Below are positions 11,685 through 21,538 of a stretch of DNA of 64,000 nt, piece after piece (the first letter of the stretch is position 1; the number at the start of each line of letters is the position of its first letter). The DNA is taken from the NCBI GenBank assembly GCA_030562195.1, contig CM060200.1, forward strand, positions 15,996,001-16,060,000, in the 5' to 3' direction. Both the position numbers and the translations under genes were made by a program. The stretch is from Nipponacmea schrenckii (lineage: Eukaryota > Mollusca > Gastropoda > Lottiidae). The notes beneath the pieces were generated by a model. The model ran no database searches. It had not been told where the DNA came from and saw only the letters and a list, made by a program, of their open reading frames with translations.

Positions 11685-12103
11685 TATACAGTAGACTCTC
11701 GGAAGAGAGTGAAAAACTACAAATACAAAATACAACTGATAAGTACCGTACAGATTAAAGATTCTTCCTAATATTACTCATTAGAAATGTAAATAGATCT
11801 AGGCCCCGCTTACAATACATGTGAATATCAAAGTTTACATCAAAAATATACACAGTCATGACATAGTTAAACTGAGCACAAGTGAAATATATAATGAGTT
11901 TGCTATTTAAAACAAATCTATAATCTAACAAACTTAAATTACCCTGTGGGGGGGGGGCTTAACTTTCTGGAAATTTCTTAAAAGTATAAAATAATGGGTG
12001 ACATGCTGGTTTTCATTAATCTTTCTCAATAATTCGAGAGTATCTGCAAAGGGAGACAACTAAATTTGAATCAAGACCAAAATAATTGTATAGTTCCATT
12101 ACA
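11685..12103 (-). repeat. BEL 5' LTR
   Basis: It matches the 6013-6427 LTR with a run of extra G at about 11946 and scattered substitutions. Its inner end reads TATACAG where the other LTR has TGTACAC, so the canonical CA end of the minus-strand LTR has mutated. The target duplication ATAAG follows at 12104-12108. Confidence 0.9.
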
Positions 12104-12108
12104 ATAAG

Positions 12109-12391
12109 TGTTATATCAGCTTGTCTTATAACAACAGCAACCACTGTAACAGCAAGTATTTCTTTTCCAATATTTATTCCAACTATCCTAGGAGCTCTTA
12201 CAGCTATTCAAACATCTTCATGTGGTTTAATTACTATTGGGTTTACCTCTAAAAAGAGATTATATTGTAAAACCATATCAAATTTAGATAAATTATTCAT
12301 TTTTTTCGAAAGAAGCAAATCTGATAAAATAATTACCATAGAAGAACTCGAAGAATTTAATGAAATATTCGATGAATTGTTAACAAATTGA
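12109..12391 (+). pseudogene. P1 hydrophobic-protein gene, second part
   Basis: The frame from VISACLITTATTVTAS through IFIPTILGALTAIQTSSCG to EEFNEIFDELLTN matches P2 61580-61890 almost residue for residue. The first 45 residues are strongly hydrophobic and could cross a membrane once or twice; the rest is charged and helical. P2 has 10 more codons near 61762. Function is unknown; the context is a virus-like element, so a virion or membrane role is only a guess. Confidence 0.65.
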
Positions 12392-12591
12392 ATCTTTAAA
12401 AATAGAACATAAAAAATTGAAAAAGAAACATGACTAAACCAATTAAATAAAAAGAACCTAATGCTGTAAAGCCGAAGAAAATTTATTGACAAAGAATTAT
12501 TTGAAAATGTGGTTTCTGATATAATTGAAAAGGTCAATACTTTTAATGGGCAAATTGAAATCGATGGACAATTTTTGAAGATGGTGAATTC

Positions 12592-12990
12592 AAACAAAAT
12601 ATGAATTTATCTTTCTTTAATGTTCAAATGATTAGAAGAGTTGTAGATAATATGAGTGAAAAATCAGATAATTCAGATTGGTATTTTACTGGTCATACAA
12701 TATATCGTAAAGATAATTTCAATCCAATCAAAAGATCAAATATAGGAAAAGGAACTCGATTGCTATTTACAATCAAAGAATACGAATCTTCAAAAAATAA
12801 AATTTAATTGTTCATATCAACATCAAATCATCAGAATTACCAATGAATTTAAGAAAGATTGATTTAGATATTGCGTCTATAAACGAATCAAATTGGGAGT
12901 ACCGAAGAGAAGACTGGGAACCTTATGCTAAAATAGATACTATATGTTTGATCAATTACAATCAAGTGACATCTATGAGGCTGTTTTTAC
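12592..12990 (+). pseudogene. P1 protein-primed polymerase B, internally deleted
   Basis: 12601-12780 (FFNVQMIRRVVDNMSE, WYFTGHTIYRKDNF) matches the start of the P2 polymerase. At about 12783 the sequence jumps to the equivalent of P2 62950. 12840-12990 (NLRKIDLDIASINESNW, EPYAKIDTICL) matches the third exonuclease segment. The YxxxD-type exonuclease motif is still visible, but motifs I and II and all polymerase motifs are gone. Confidence 0.75.
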
Positions 12991-13222
12991 TATAGACAGT
13001 CTATTGTGGCATTCATTTTGATCTTTCACGCATTAACATAAATTTAGCATAATAGGGATAGAAATCTCATAAAATGAAAGGTGAAACTCATAAAATTGGT
13101 GTTTATTTCTCCTAAATCCGTATTGAGGTAATTAAAGTGTAGAAATCACATTAAAATATTAATTATGATAATAAAGGTGTATAAATCTCATTAAAAATGG
13201 AAGTTAACTTTTTTACGAGTAA
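12991..13222. other. AT-rich spacer between P1 and P3
   Basis: No gene is seen. Loose repeats of AAATCTCATTAAAA/AAACTCATAAAATT occur at about 13070-13200. They may be the decayed end of either Polinton, but no inverted repeat pair is visible to support that. Confidence 0.5.
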
Positions 13223-14504
13223 TTGAACAACACTACTGTCATTAATTACGTGAAATTGTTTGAAATGGTATATAATAAAATCAACGAAGATCAAGTTTTA
13301 TGGATGATGTATTTAGATGACTTTATCAATCGCCCAGATAATTTGAAATATCTGTGTTTAGCGTATAGGGAAACACAGTTTAGAAGTGATGAGTGGAGAG
13401 AACAGCTACAATCTAGAGTTTACGATATTTTACACGCACCATGAATGAATATTTAAGTAGTTTGTATTATAACACCGAAAAACCGGGAGCGTTTTCAGGT
13501 GCAGACAAATTTATTCATGTTCATGAGCACGGACAGTGGAAAATATCTCGCAAAAGAATTAAAAGATGGTTACAAACTCAAGATGGTTATAGTTTGCATC
13601 GTTCTGCGAGGAAAAGATTCAAAAGAAACGTGGTTGTTACCAGCGGTGCCTTGTTAAAATAGATGCCTACCTGTGTGACGTTTCAAACATTTCGAAATAC
13701 AATTCAAATGTCAAATTCCTTTTAATTGTTATAGACTGTTTTTCTCGTTATGTATGGCTTGAACCTATTTCAAGTAAAACGTCATCAACGGTGCTGAACG
13801 CTTTCCGTTTACTACCATTCACACTGAGAACAGACAAAGGAAATGAATTTAATAACAAACAGTTGAAAAGTTATCTGTCTTCTTTGAATGTTAAACATTT
13901 CGTTTCTCAAAATGAAGATATCAAAGCTCATTTCGCAGAAAGGTTTATTTTAACCTTTAAGAAGATGATGTATCGATATTTTACATATAAACACACATTG
14001 AAATATTTGAACGTACTGGATGACTTAGTCAACAATTACAATACAAGAGCTCACCGATCACTACACGGTCTAGCCCCAGCGGAAATAAATGAAACTAATG
14101 AAGCTAAAATTTGGTTACACATGTATCAAATTGAGAACAAGGATAGTTACAAACAAGAACCCTATCGTTTCAAAGTCGGCGACTTAGTGCGAATTTCTTT
14201 AAACAAACGCATTTTTCAAAAGAATTACGAGCAAAAATGGTCTGAAGAAATATTTCAAATTTATCAACGAAGTCGTAAGTTTCAGTTCACCTATAAATTA
14301 CGTGATCTACTTAATGAAGAAACCAAAGGATCCTTTTATTCTTCAGAACTGCAATTAGTGGAAAAGAATAAAGATAGTTTATGGACAATCGAAAAAATTT
14401 TGAAGACAAAATATATAAATAATAAACGTGGTAAAAGAGTTAACAATTTTTCGTCAGCTGGATATCCAAAGAAATTCAATTCTTGGATTTCTCGACTGAT
14501 GTAG
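13223..14504 (+). pseudogene. P3 retroviral-type integrase (F54H12.3-like)
   Basis: The protein would cut and join element ends into host DNA. A short N-terminal ORF (13223-13444) is followed by 13441-13662 with YYNTEKPGAFSGADKF, the usual lead-in of Polinton integrases. The core then runs in another frame from about 13645 to 14504: YLCDVSN (first Asp), LIVIDCFSRYVWLEP, LRTDKGNEF (second Asp), AHFAERFILTFKK (Glu), then YNTRAHRSLHGLAPAEIN. A chromo/SH3-like tail (YRFKVGDLVRISLNKRIF) ends the protein. One frameshift near 13655 splits the N-terminal part from an otherwise open 280-codon core. The catalytic triad is intact. Confidence 0.85.
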
Positions 14505-14515
14505 TATGATGGATA

Positions 14516-14877
14516 TATGGCTAGTATAGTAATAAATCGTTTCAGTTTACTTCCTATCTGAAATATCCACTCGTTCTCGACGGTAACTGGACAGTAGGGC
14601 TATATGAATTCTATGCTGATCGTGAAAAAGGCTCAAGTTCTCGAAAAGAAGACAATCTGCTGTATATTTACTGCTCTTTATGTGAACCCATAATTGTAGA
14701 TGGAGACAGAAGACAACTCTTAAGGAGAGTCATCAATTCAAAGATTAACAGCTGGAATACGGTTTTAATAGCCCCATGTACATAAAAACGCAGTCAACTA
14801 ACACAACAGTAAATAAAATTGAACTTTATATAGTCAACAGTTTAGGAGAAAAAGCATCATTTTTAAAAGACCAGTGA
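14516..14877 (+). pseudogene. P3 minor capsid (penton-like) protein candidate
   Basis: The readable parts are KYPLVLDGNWTVGLYEFY at 14561 and LLYIYCSLCEPIIVDGD further on (frame open to 14785), then NKIELYIVNSLGEKASFLK in another frame (14776-14877). The pattern of beta-strand-rich segments, the size (about 110-130 residues) and the place between integrase and major capsid fit the single jelly-roll minor capsid of Polintons. An in-frame stop at 14558-14560 and a frame change near 14780 break it. Assignment is by context and style, not by a diagnostic motif. Confidence 0.5.
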
Positions 14878-14925
14878 CTGTCACGTTACATTTAAAACCT
14901 GTTATACATTGATATACGTCGTGAT

Positions 14926-15432
14926 ATGTCTACTTTATACGTGCAAGATGCAAGCAAATGGATTCAATGTTACAAAGATATCGTAGAACAAAGTCTGAAT
15001 CTAGATAAAAGAAGAAATTTACATCTCGAATTGAAACCACACAGTAGTGAGGTTAAGAGTCCAACTCAAATTATCAGTCAACCTGAAAAACCGGTTTATC
15101 CAGACAAAGGAAACATTACAGTTGTAAGCCCCGTAGAACAAACGGTTGATCAAGCTTAATCTGAAATAGACAGAAAATCAGAATCATCAGACTCGATAAT
15201 CGAAGCTACTAATTTACATCGAATCAAAATGAAGAAAAAGACCTCGCAGAAGAGAAAAGTTTCAAATCGTAATAGAGTTTTCAAACGACTAACTACATCA
15301 ACGACGTTACCGTCAGAGCGGTCGAGATATTCTAACGGTCGACAATCTTTTAGAGGAAGCCTGAGAGAAGAAAAGCAGGGAAGAAGAAAGAAGGAACCAA
15401 AAGAAACGCTTTGTGGACATTTTCGATTAAGC
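14926..15432 (+). pseudogene. P3 basic protein, possible virion-core or DNA-binding protein
   Basis: The start MSTLYVQDASKWIQCYKD opens a 77-codon ORF ending TAA at 15157. In the following frame, 15229-15432 encodes a Lys/Arg/Ser-rich stretch (KMKKKTSQKRKVSNRNRVFK, then SRYSNGRQSFRGSLR). Genes of this kind, acidic/amphipathic at the start and basic at the end, sit just before the major capsid gene in Polintons. Packaging of DNA is a reasonable guess. The basic part runs in frame into the capsid ORF with no stop, so a longer fused ORF exists on paper. Confidence 0.5.
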
Positions 15433-16685
15433 ATGTCGATTATCAACACAGATATCTATTTTTTCAGTGAAACCCAACCAGAAGAATTAAATTTATTCAC
15501 TCTACCGCCAACTCAAACAGCCGTAGACAGAACCTATATTCAGGAAGTGCGTCCAATTTCACAATTATCGGGAAACTCTCCCGTAGACTTTCATCTTAGT
15601 GGAGCTAATGGATTAGAGTATATAGATTTGAAAAATTCAACTTTATACGTGAAATGCAAAATTAAAAAAGCAGACGGAACAGCTTTAACAAAGGATGAAA
15701 TTTGCTCACCCGTGAATCTCTTCCTTCAATCACTTTGGTCACAGATAGATGTGTCATTACAAGGTAAATTAATCAACTCAACTACCAACAATTACCCGTA
15801 TCGAGCAATGATTCAAATTTTAACAGAGTCATCACTATCGGAGGATAGCAATAAACTACAATCACACTTGTTTTACAAGGACACTCAAGAAGGCATGGAT
15901 GCGACATCTCTCGCGGGGGGTAATGTAGGTCTTTTCAATCGACATATCCTCACTTCAGAATCAAAATCTGTTGATATGGAAGGACCTCTCTATCACGACA
16001 TTTTTCAGATAAAACGATACATTCTCAACCAGGTCGATGTACAAGTCACATTATATCGTTCCAAACCAACGTTTTGTTTAATGTCAGAATCAGAAAACAT
16101 CGAATATACGGTGTTTTTAGAGGATGTTGCGTTAAAAGTTATGAAAGTATGTGTCAATCCGGAAATAATTTGGGGTCATAACGAATCTTTATCAACAACG
16201 CCGAGTAAATATCTTTACATTAGAACAGAAATAAAAATGATGGCGATCCCGAGTGGACAATCAACATTTATATGGGATAATATTTTTCAATCTTCACGAC
16301 CCCTACGAGTATATGTAGGATTTGTGTCTTCAGATGCGGTCAGCGGAAATCTTAAAAAAAAAACTTTTAATTTTAATCATTACAATTTAAATCAAATAAA
16401 TCTTTACTGCGATGGAGTATAATACGGAAATGGAGGACCAATGAAGCTTAGTTAGTTTCGGGTCAAAACCTGATGCCAATGTTCATAAATTTATTACGAC
16501 CAGAAGAAAAAGGGACAGGATCAGGAAATGTGAACATTGAGAGAACTGAGTTGGATGAAGGGTACGCCCTATATGCATTCTACTTGGAACCAATGTTCGA
16601 AGGATTTGAAAACAATTGTAAATTTCTCAATTTACAGAAGCGAGGAAATTTAAGATTAGAAGTTCAATTTGGTTCTCCACAGTAG
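15433..16685 (+). pseudogene. P3 major capsid-like protein (double jelly-roll, F54H12.2-like)
   Basis: I chose ATG at 15433 (MSIINTDIYFFSETQPEELN) because the upstream in-frame residues are a different, basic protein. The ORF is open to 16422 and then, after a frame change, 16473-16685 supplies the expected C-terminus (ERTELDEGYALYAFYLEP, LQKRGNLRLEVQFGSPQ). Landmarks are PVDFHLSGANGLEYIDLKNS near residue 55 and PVNLFLQSLWSQIDVSLQG near 100. Total length of about 415 residues suits the double jelly-roll capsid of Polintons and adintovirus-like elements. One break near 16425-16470 inactivates this copy. Confidence 0.75.
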
Positions 16686-16735
16686 TTATATAGGGTTTAC
16701 AGGAACTTGCTAGGTTGCTAGGGAAGCACGTGCGT

Positions 16736-16915
16736 TGCTAGGGAACGACTTCCGGTTAGTCATGGGGGCGGCCATATTGGATTTTTGGCGCGCGTTGCTA
16801 TGGACGTACTTCCGGTGTGTCATGGGGGCTGCCATATTGGATTTTTGGCGCGCGTTGCTATGGACGTACTTCCGGTGTGTCATGGGGGCTGCCATATTGG
16901 ATTTTTGGCGCATGC
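16736..16915. repeat. Three tandem 60-bp units rich in CpG
   Basis: Units start TTGCTAT/GGG at 16736, 16796 and 16856. The last two are nearly identical; the first differs at several sites. A partial unit precedes at about 16711. Each holds CGTTGCTATGGACG, ACTTCCGGT and GCCATATTGGATTTTTGGCG. Three reading frames stay open through them, producing repetitive ORFs on both strands that I do not regard as genes. Confidence 0.9.
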
Positions 16916-17298
16916 GTATGAATGCATTTCCGTTTTTGGAAAAAGACTTGTCCTCTTTTTTCAGAGTTGGTTAGCCCTGAAAAGGACTGTTTTTTCTGGG
17001 GGTTTTTTTTGTAGTGAATGTTTTCACAATATAGCACCAAAGAAACACTTTTTTAAACCCAAAGTATATCGGTGTGTTTCATAGAACCATAAAAATTGTT
17101 TTGGTTCCACATGAAATCCCCGTGTCGTCGTATGATCTGGGAGATCATCGAGAATTTGTTCTTTAACTGTGTACACGAGGAAAGCATTGGAGGGCCAATC
17201 CAGCATTATTTCAGTTGGAAACAGAAGCATGGTCACTTCTCTGAACCTCACCGTTGTTTTTCCTACATGGCTCGGGAGGATGAATAATAAGTCATCTG
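16916..17298. other. Unassigned stretch with a stem-loop like a histone 3' end (minus strand)
   Basis: On the minus strand a 101-codon ORF (17329-17024, MLFSASGALPPDDLL) ends about 35 bases before AGTCCT-TTTC-AGGGCT (complement of 16973-16988), a 6-bp stem with a UUUC loop. I do not recognise the ORF product. The ORF overlaps the start of the next LINE at its 5' end, so its beginning is unsure. No other gene is seen. Confidence 0.35.
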
Positions 17299-18914
17299 GT
17301 GGCAGAGCCCCGCTTGCTGAAAACAGCAATGGTCATTCCTCTACCAAAACCGCAAAAGGACAAACATCAATGCAGTTCATACAGGCCTATTTCTCTGACC
17401 TCGACTCTATGTAAAACATTTGAGACGATGGTCAACAATAGACTTCGATACCACTGTGAACTAAATGGTCTCATCGATCCTAACCAAAGCGGCTACAGAG
17501 AGAAACGGTCAACAATGGATCAAATCGTTCGACTTCAACATGACATTGCTGCCCACCTCGGAAAGAACTTAGCAATCTTGGCATCAAGGGGCGTATGTTC
17601 CGGTGGATCCAGGACTTTCTAAAGGATCGCCAGATACAAGTCAACGTCGCCAATTCCATCAGTGAGAAGCACTCACTGGAGAATGGAACCCCCCAAGGAT
17701 CTGTTATCAGCCCTACCTTATTCAGCATCATGATCAACGATCTCTCTCGGGACTATGTGCATAGTAAGGACTGATCGGTTAGCACGGCCTTATATGCAGA
17801 TGATAGTTCCTTGTGGACAGGTGACAATAACCTCAACACTGTGAAAAGTCGCATGCAAACTGCTCTGAACCAAGTTGCCAAATGGGCAAACGACTGGGGC
17901 TTCATTATTTCGGAAGCTTAAACCGTCGGGATGCTCTGCAGCAGGCGCACGGATCACAACGGTATTGACCTAAGATTGAATGGTGTGAAAATTAGGCAAG
18001 AGAAAACAGTAAAGTTCCTTGGCATGTACTTTGACCATAAGCTTAGTTGGAATAGCCACATCGACTATATCTGTAATCGTACAACAAAAATCTTAAATGT
18101 TATGCGTTATGTTTCAGGTACCACATGGGGAGCAGACAGAGAAGCCTTAATGATGATGTACAGGTCACTGATTCGCTCAGTTATAGACTATGGTTGCATC
18201 GTCTATGGTACAGCCTGTAATACTACACTGAAGAAACTGGACGTCCTACAGATGAAAGCTATACGTATTGCCACTAGGGCAGCAATCGGCACAAAGAATG
18301 AGGCATTACTTCAGGAGGTGGGAGAGAAACCCCTTTCTCTTCGGAGGGAGGAACTCTCTCTCAAATTCTGGGGGAAACTTCAGTATTTGTCCGAAAGCTG
18401 TCCAACGTATTCCAGCATCAGAAGATTCACTCGTGTCGGAAAGAACCAGATAAATCGGAGTATCTCCTATGGTCAAGCAACTACTGATCTCTTGAGAGAG
18501 CACCAACTCGATCAAGTTAGCATCAGCCAACGACACCTATCAGATACTCCTTTTTGGAAGGTTACCAACCCGATAGTCAACACCGAGCTGACCCAGTCCA
18601 CCAACAAGCATGTGAACCCAGTGGCAGCAAGAGCGCAAGCTCTTGACCTCATCGACTCCAAGTTCGCCGACCATTTGAAGATCTACTCACTAAGTAGCCT
18701 TCAGTCTATTTCTAACAATTTTTCTAATTGTAGGTCAGAAGTTTTGACGAACATCCGAAGTATGATTCACAACTACCAAACCAACAACAACCACCAGATC
18801 GAACTATCATGGATCCCGTCGCACGTCTTCATCCCGGGAAACGAACAAGCTGACCGTGTTGCCAAGGACAGTTTTGGTCTGGAGAATATCGAGCCTGTAA
18901 ATGCACCGAATTGA
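17299..18914 (+). pseudogene. LINE reverse transcriptase plus RNase H
   Basis: RT motifs in order are CSSYRPISLTSTLCK, PNQSGYREKRSTMDQIVRLQ, ENGTPQGSVISPTLFSIMIN (frame shift near 17590 before it) and LYADDSSLW (about 17790). Stops occur at about 17772 (TGA) and 17919 (TAA). The thumb and connector are open from 17931 for 327 codons. The RNase H remnant reads KIYSLSSLQSISNN and IELSWIPSHVFIPGNEQADR, the latter carrying the His and Asp of the domain. The Asp expected in the YSDS box is missing. The first part of RNase H is deleted. Confidence 0.8.
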
Positions 18915-19062
18915 AACCATCTCGTAAGACATTGACGGACTACCTGGAAACCAACGGCATACCAATCACCATACAGAATATTTTGGCTCCACCCACGGAC
19001 CACTGGTACAAAATAATGGAACTCATCTACCAATTTATTACCACATCTGTTTTAAACAGATA
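17299..19062 (+). mobile_element. 5'-truncated LINE with RNase H (I/Nimb-like group)
   Basis: The element begins abruptly inside the RT (AMVIPLPKPQKDKHQCSSYR) and ends after a C-terminal segment near 19062. The RNase H domain after the RT restricts it to RNase H-bearing LINE groups such as I or Nimb. The 24496-24803 endonuclease fragment, same strand, could be from the same family. There is no obvious tail; a 29-base T tract lies 80 bp downstream. Confidence 0.75.
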
Positions 19063-19135
19063 ACCTAAGTTTCTTTTAAAATCTATATAATCAATTTTCA
19101 AAACAAGTTTCATAGCAGAAACAAAAGAGAACATC

Positions 19136-19170
<35 letters not shown>

Positions 19171-19583
19171 TGAAAGCTTTCTTCTCTTCTTCTCTCCTTT
19201 CTCACGTCTCCTTTTCTTCTTTCTTTTAGGTCTTCAACTCTTCAAAGCACAGACAGATAATCAAACCAAACCAAACCAAACCAAACCAACAACCACCAAC
19301 AACAACCACCATGATCATAACGAGTTTTGGAAGAATGTAGAAGACTGAATCACTCACGCCACACTATCCAGGGCCGAGTTTCACCGCCATGACATTCGTT
19401 CCGACCAGATCGTACGATTTCTCAAACCACCACCAAACCAACAGTTTTCTAAATCATCCAATTGATTCTAAATCCACTACCAACGACCACCAAAGTGCAA
19501 CTACCTAGTTTGCGATATCAGCAATTGCTGGAAGCGAACGTTAACTCGCCACTTACCTACCTACCAGAAACTCATCATTCATC
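19063..19583. other. Low-complexity leader region
   Basis: It contains a T tract (about 19140-19169), a long CT-rich stretch ending TTTCTTTTAG/GT near 19230 that looks like a splice acceptor, an (AAACC)5 run near 19262-19287, and CAACAACCACC repeats. No gene is seen. It may be the promoter or 5' UTR of the ORF at 19584. Confidence 0.5.
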
Positions 19584-19787
19584 ATGGAAGCCTACAAGGT
19601 ATGCCAAGATTGTCACAAGACAAAGCCCATGGCCTACTATCACTTGCCTGATGATGGCTGGTTTCACTGTCTTTGGTGTAATGCGGTCGTAAGGCCTACC
19701 TATTGGAAAATATCCAAACACAGAAGAGTGTGTGCTAAAAAACCCAAGTCTATTTGTGAGTGCAAAATAGCTTGGGTTCCCATTTAG
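19584..19787 (+). CDS. Small Cys-rich zinc-binding protein candidate (67 aa)
   Basis: I do not recognise the family. The ORF starts ATG in an ATCATGG context. It has CQDC near residue 8, CLWC near residue 29, HRRVC near 46-50 and CEC near 58-60, a spacing that suits one or two zinc-ribbon or treble-clef knuckles. It ends TAG at 19785. A perfect replication-dependent histone type 3' stem-loop follows 30 bases after the stop, which argues that this short ORF is a real, intact gene. It lies 160 bp upstream of the P4 polymerase on the same strand and may belong to that element. Confidence 0.55.
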   Translation: MEAYKVCQDCHKTKPMAYYHLPDDGWFHCLWCNAVVRPTYWKISKHRRVCAKKPKSICECKIAWVPI

Positions 19788-19817
19788 GCTTAGACCTCAC
19801 ACACTCACATCACAAAA

Positions 19818-19836
19818 GGCCCTTTTCAGGGCCACC
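19818..19836 (+). terminator. Histone-type mRNA 3' stem-loop
   Basis: GGCCCT (19818-19823), loop TTTC, AGGGCC (19828-19833), then ACC. This fits the metazoan stem-loop of replication-dependent histone mRNAs in stem, loop and flanks (AAAA before, ACC after). A purine-rich TCGAAAAAAGAAAA (19841-19854) sits where the U7-pairing downstream element is expected. No histone gene is nearby. Confidence 0.85.
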
Positions 19837-21417
19837 TAAATCGAAAAAAGAAAATTAGTTTCTTTTAAATTCTACAATTCCTATAAAAGTCAAAAAGGTT
19901 TGCCTGAATTGTCATTGTGTGCATTGTCCTTCGTGATGACCTGATCCTAATGGCTTACATATTAACATTAAGCGACAGAAAATATAGTAGGCGCTTTCGT
20001 ACTAATTCTGTTCACCTCAATGTAGATTTCACGAGAAATTGGACTCACGTCCTACCGTCTGACGTTCCTGAGCAATTACATGATACATTTAGAAGCATAC
20101 TGAATGACATTGGCAATTACTTAAACTGTGAAGAAGAAGATCAAGTGCGATTTAGCATTTCCCACCAGGCCTGAAAACCCCTGCTTTCATCACCATAGTC
20201 ACTACGATGTTATTTCCTCTGTCCCGGCTTTTTTAGAAAGAAGTTATTACTGTGAATTGTGTGGAAAAGGCTACAATAATTTTGAGACACACCCATGTAA
20301 CAGTGTATGTAGTGCATGCCGTTGTCGTGGAGAAAATTGTGTCGTTGATTCGCCTCGATCCTGCTATCGATGTCATCGGACTTTTTATAACGAGAAGTGT
20401 TTCGAGACTCATCAAACCATGTCCTCAGATCGCCAAAGCGTCATGGTCTGTGACAGGTGGATAAAATGCACCTTGTGTGGCAAAGAATGGGACACTCGCA
20501 GTCTAAAACGTCAGATAGACGAACACGTTTGCGGTGAATATTGGTGTAAGACATGTTACCAGTGGCATCACAAATCAGACAGATGGTGTTATATTCAGAT
20601 TTACCCTGTGGACAAAAAAAAGGCAATAGAGAAACAAGAGAAATGTGTGACTCGATTTGTGTTTTATGATTTCGAGTGCCAGCAACACACGGGAGAGCAC
20701 GTACCAAACTTATGCGTCTTACATTTATACTGTCATTTTTGCATTGAGCAATCTGGACCATGTCACTACTGCGATTCGAGTTGGAACTACAAAAAAGAAG
20801 TCGTCATCTCGGGAGCTGACTGTTTGGATGAAGTGGCCAATTTTTTTGTGCATTTAGCAGCCAAGAAAGTAGCCCCCGGAGGTTCCATCACTTCTACCAA
20901 GGGTCAACACATCGTTGCGGTTGCACATAATTTTCGAGGTTATGATGGCATACTTGTTTTACAAGGATTGCACAAACATGCCATGGAAGCCCCCAAAGTC
21001 ATATTGACGGGTGGTAAGGTTATGACAATTCAATTAGGATGCGTCAAATTTGTGGATTCTTTAAACTTTTTAACTATGCCTCTCCGCGATCTGCCCAAGA
21101 CATTCGGCATCACGGAATTGAAAAAAGGTTATTTTCCTCACTTTTTCAATCGACCAGAAAATGTTCGATATGTCGGAAACCCTCCACCAATCGATGATTA
21201 CGACCCCGAAGGCATGGCTGTTGTAGAACGTCAGAAGTTTTACGAATGGTATGATTGTCAACGAACCAAAACCTTTGATTTTCAACACGAACTAGTCAGT
21301 TACTGTCGAAGCGATGTCGATATACTTCGAAGATGTTGTGGAGCCTTCAGAAATATTTTTCTATCCGAAACTGGAATAGATCCAGACAGTTTGACGTTGG
21401 CCAGTGCTTGCAACAAG

Positions 21418-21538
21418 GTACGTATAAAAATTTGAAAAAAAAAAAAATGATGCTAAAAATAAAATCATCGTTCATGCCATTTCAATCTATGTTGATTAAA
21501 GAATATTCATTAAAGACAATGTGATCATTTTATTTCAG
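21418..21538 (+). other. Intron 1 of the P4 polymerase
   Basis: GTACGT donor after CNK, TTTATTTCAG acceptor before VFRAHYME. It is 121 bp and phase 0. Without removal the frame stops within 20 bases. Confidence 0.8.

Larger units (their letters stand above)
6013..12103 (-). mobile_element. BEL/Pao LTR retrotransposon, complete in structure, coding dead
   Basis: Two LTRs of 415 and 419 bp bound the element. A 5-bp duplication ATAAG flanks it (6008-6012, 12104-12108), as expected for BEL/Pao. On the minus strand the order is 5' LTR, primer-binding site, gag with zinc knuckles, aspartic protease, RT with YVDD, RNase H region, integrase with H2C2 and DDE core, DUF5641-type tail, polypurine tract, 3' LTR. 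The LTRs differ at about a dozen sites by eye (roughly 97% identity). The coding region has at least six frame changes or stops. Confidence 0.92.
5865..12990 (+). mobile_element. Polinton/Maverick-like fragment P1, interrupted by a BEL element
   Basis: Both sides of the BEL insertion match one stretch of P2 (61460-63180). 5865-6012 corresponds to 61460-61590, and 12104-12990 to 61585-63180 with two deletions. Genes recognisable are a hydrophobic protein and the N-terminal and exonuclease parts of a protein-primed polymerase B. The polymerase has lost roughly 840 bp between the P2 positions 62114 and 62956. No terminal inverted repeats are visible, so only an internal slice survives. Confidence 0.8.
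13223..16685 (+). mobile_element. Polinton/Maverick-like element P3 (integrase and capsid block)
   Basis: Four collinear plus-strand genes are found: retroviral-type integrase (13223-14504), minor capsid-like (14516-14877), basic Lys/Arg-rich protein (14926-15432), and major capsid-like (15433-16685). This order and the F54H12.3/F54H12.2-like relatives of the integrase and capsid proteins are typical of metazoan Polintons. No polymerase, ATPase or protease is seen next to it, so the element is partial. It belongs to another lineage than P1/P2: its integrase shares only the catalytic plan with that of P2. Confidence 0.8.

Noticed and set aside
16710..17084. Repetitive ORFs (WRALLWTYFRCVMGAAILDF-like and reverse)
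   Set aside because: They are translations of the 60-bp tandem units in three frames, with no sign of protein selection.
19138..19169. Poly(A) tail of a minus-strand retrocopy
   Set aside because: No target duplication or coding sequence on the minus strand goes with the T tract.
19818..19836. Rho-independent bacterial terminator
   Set aside because: The surroundings are eukaryotic (introns, LINEs), and stem, loop and flanks match the histone 3' end, without a U tract.
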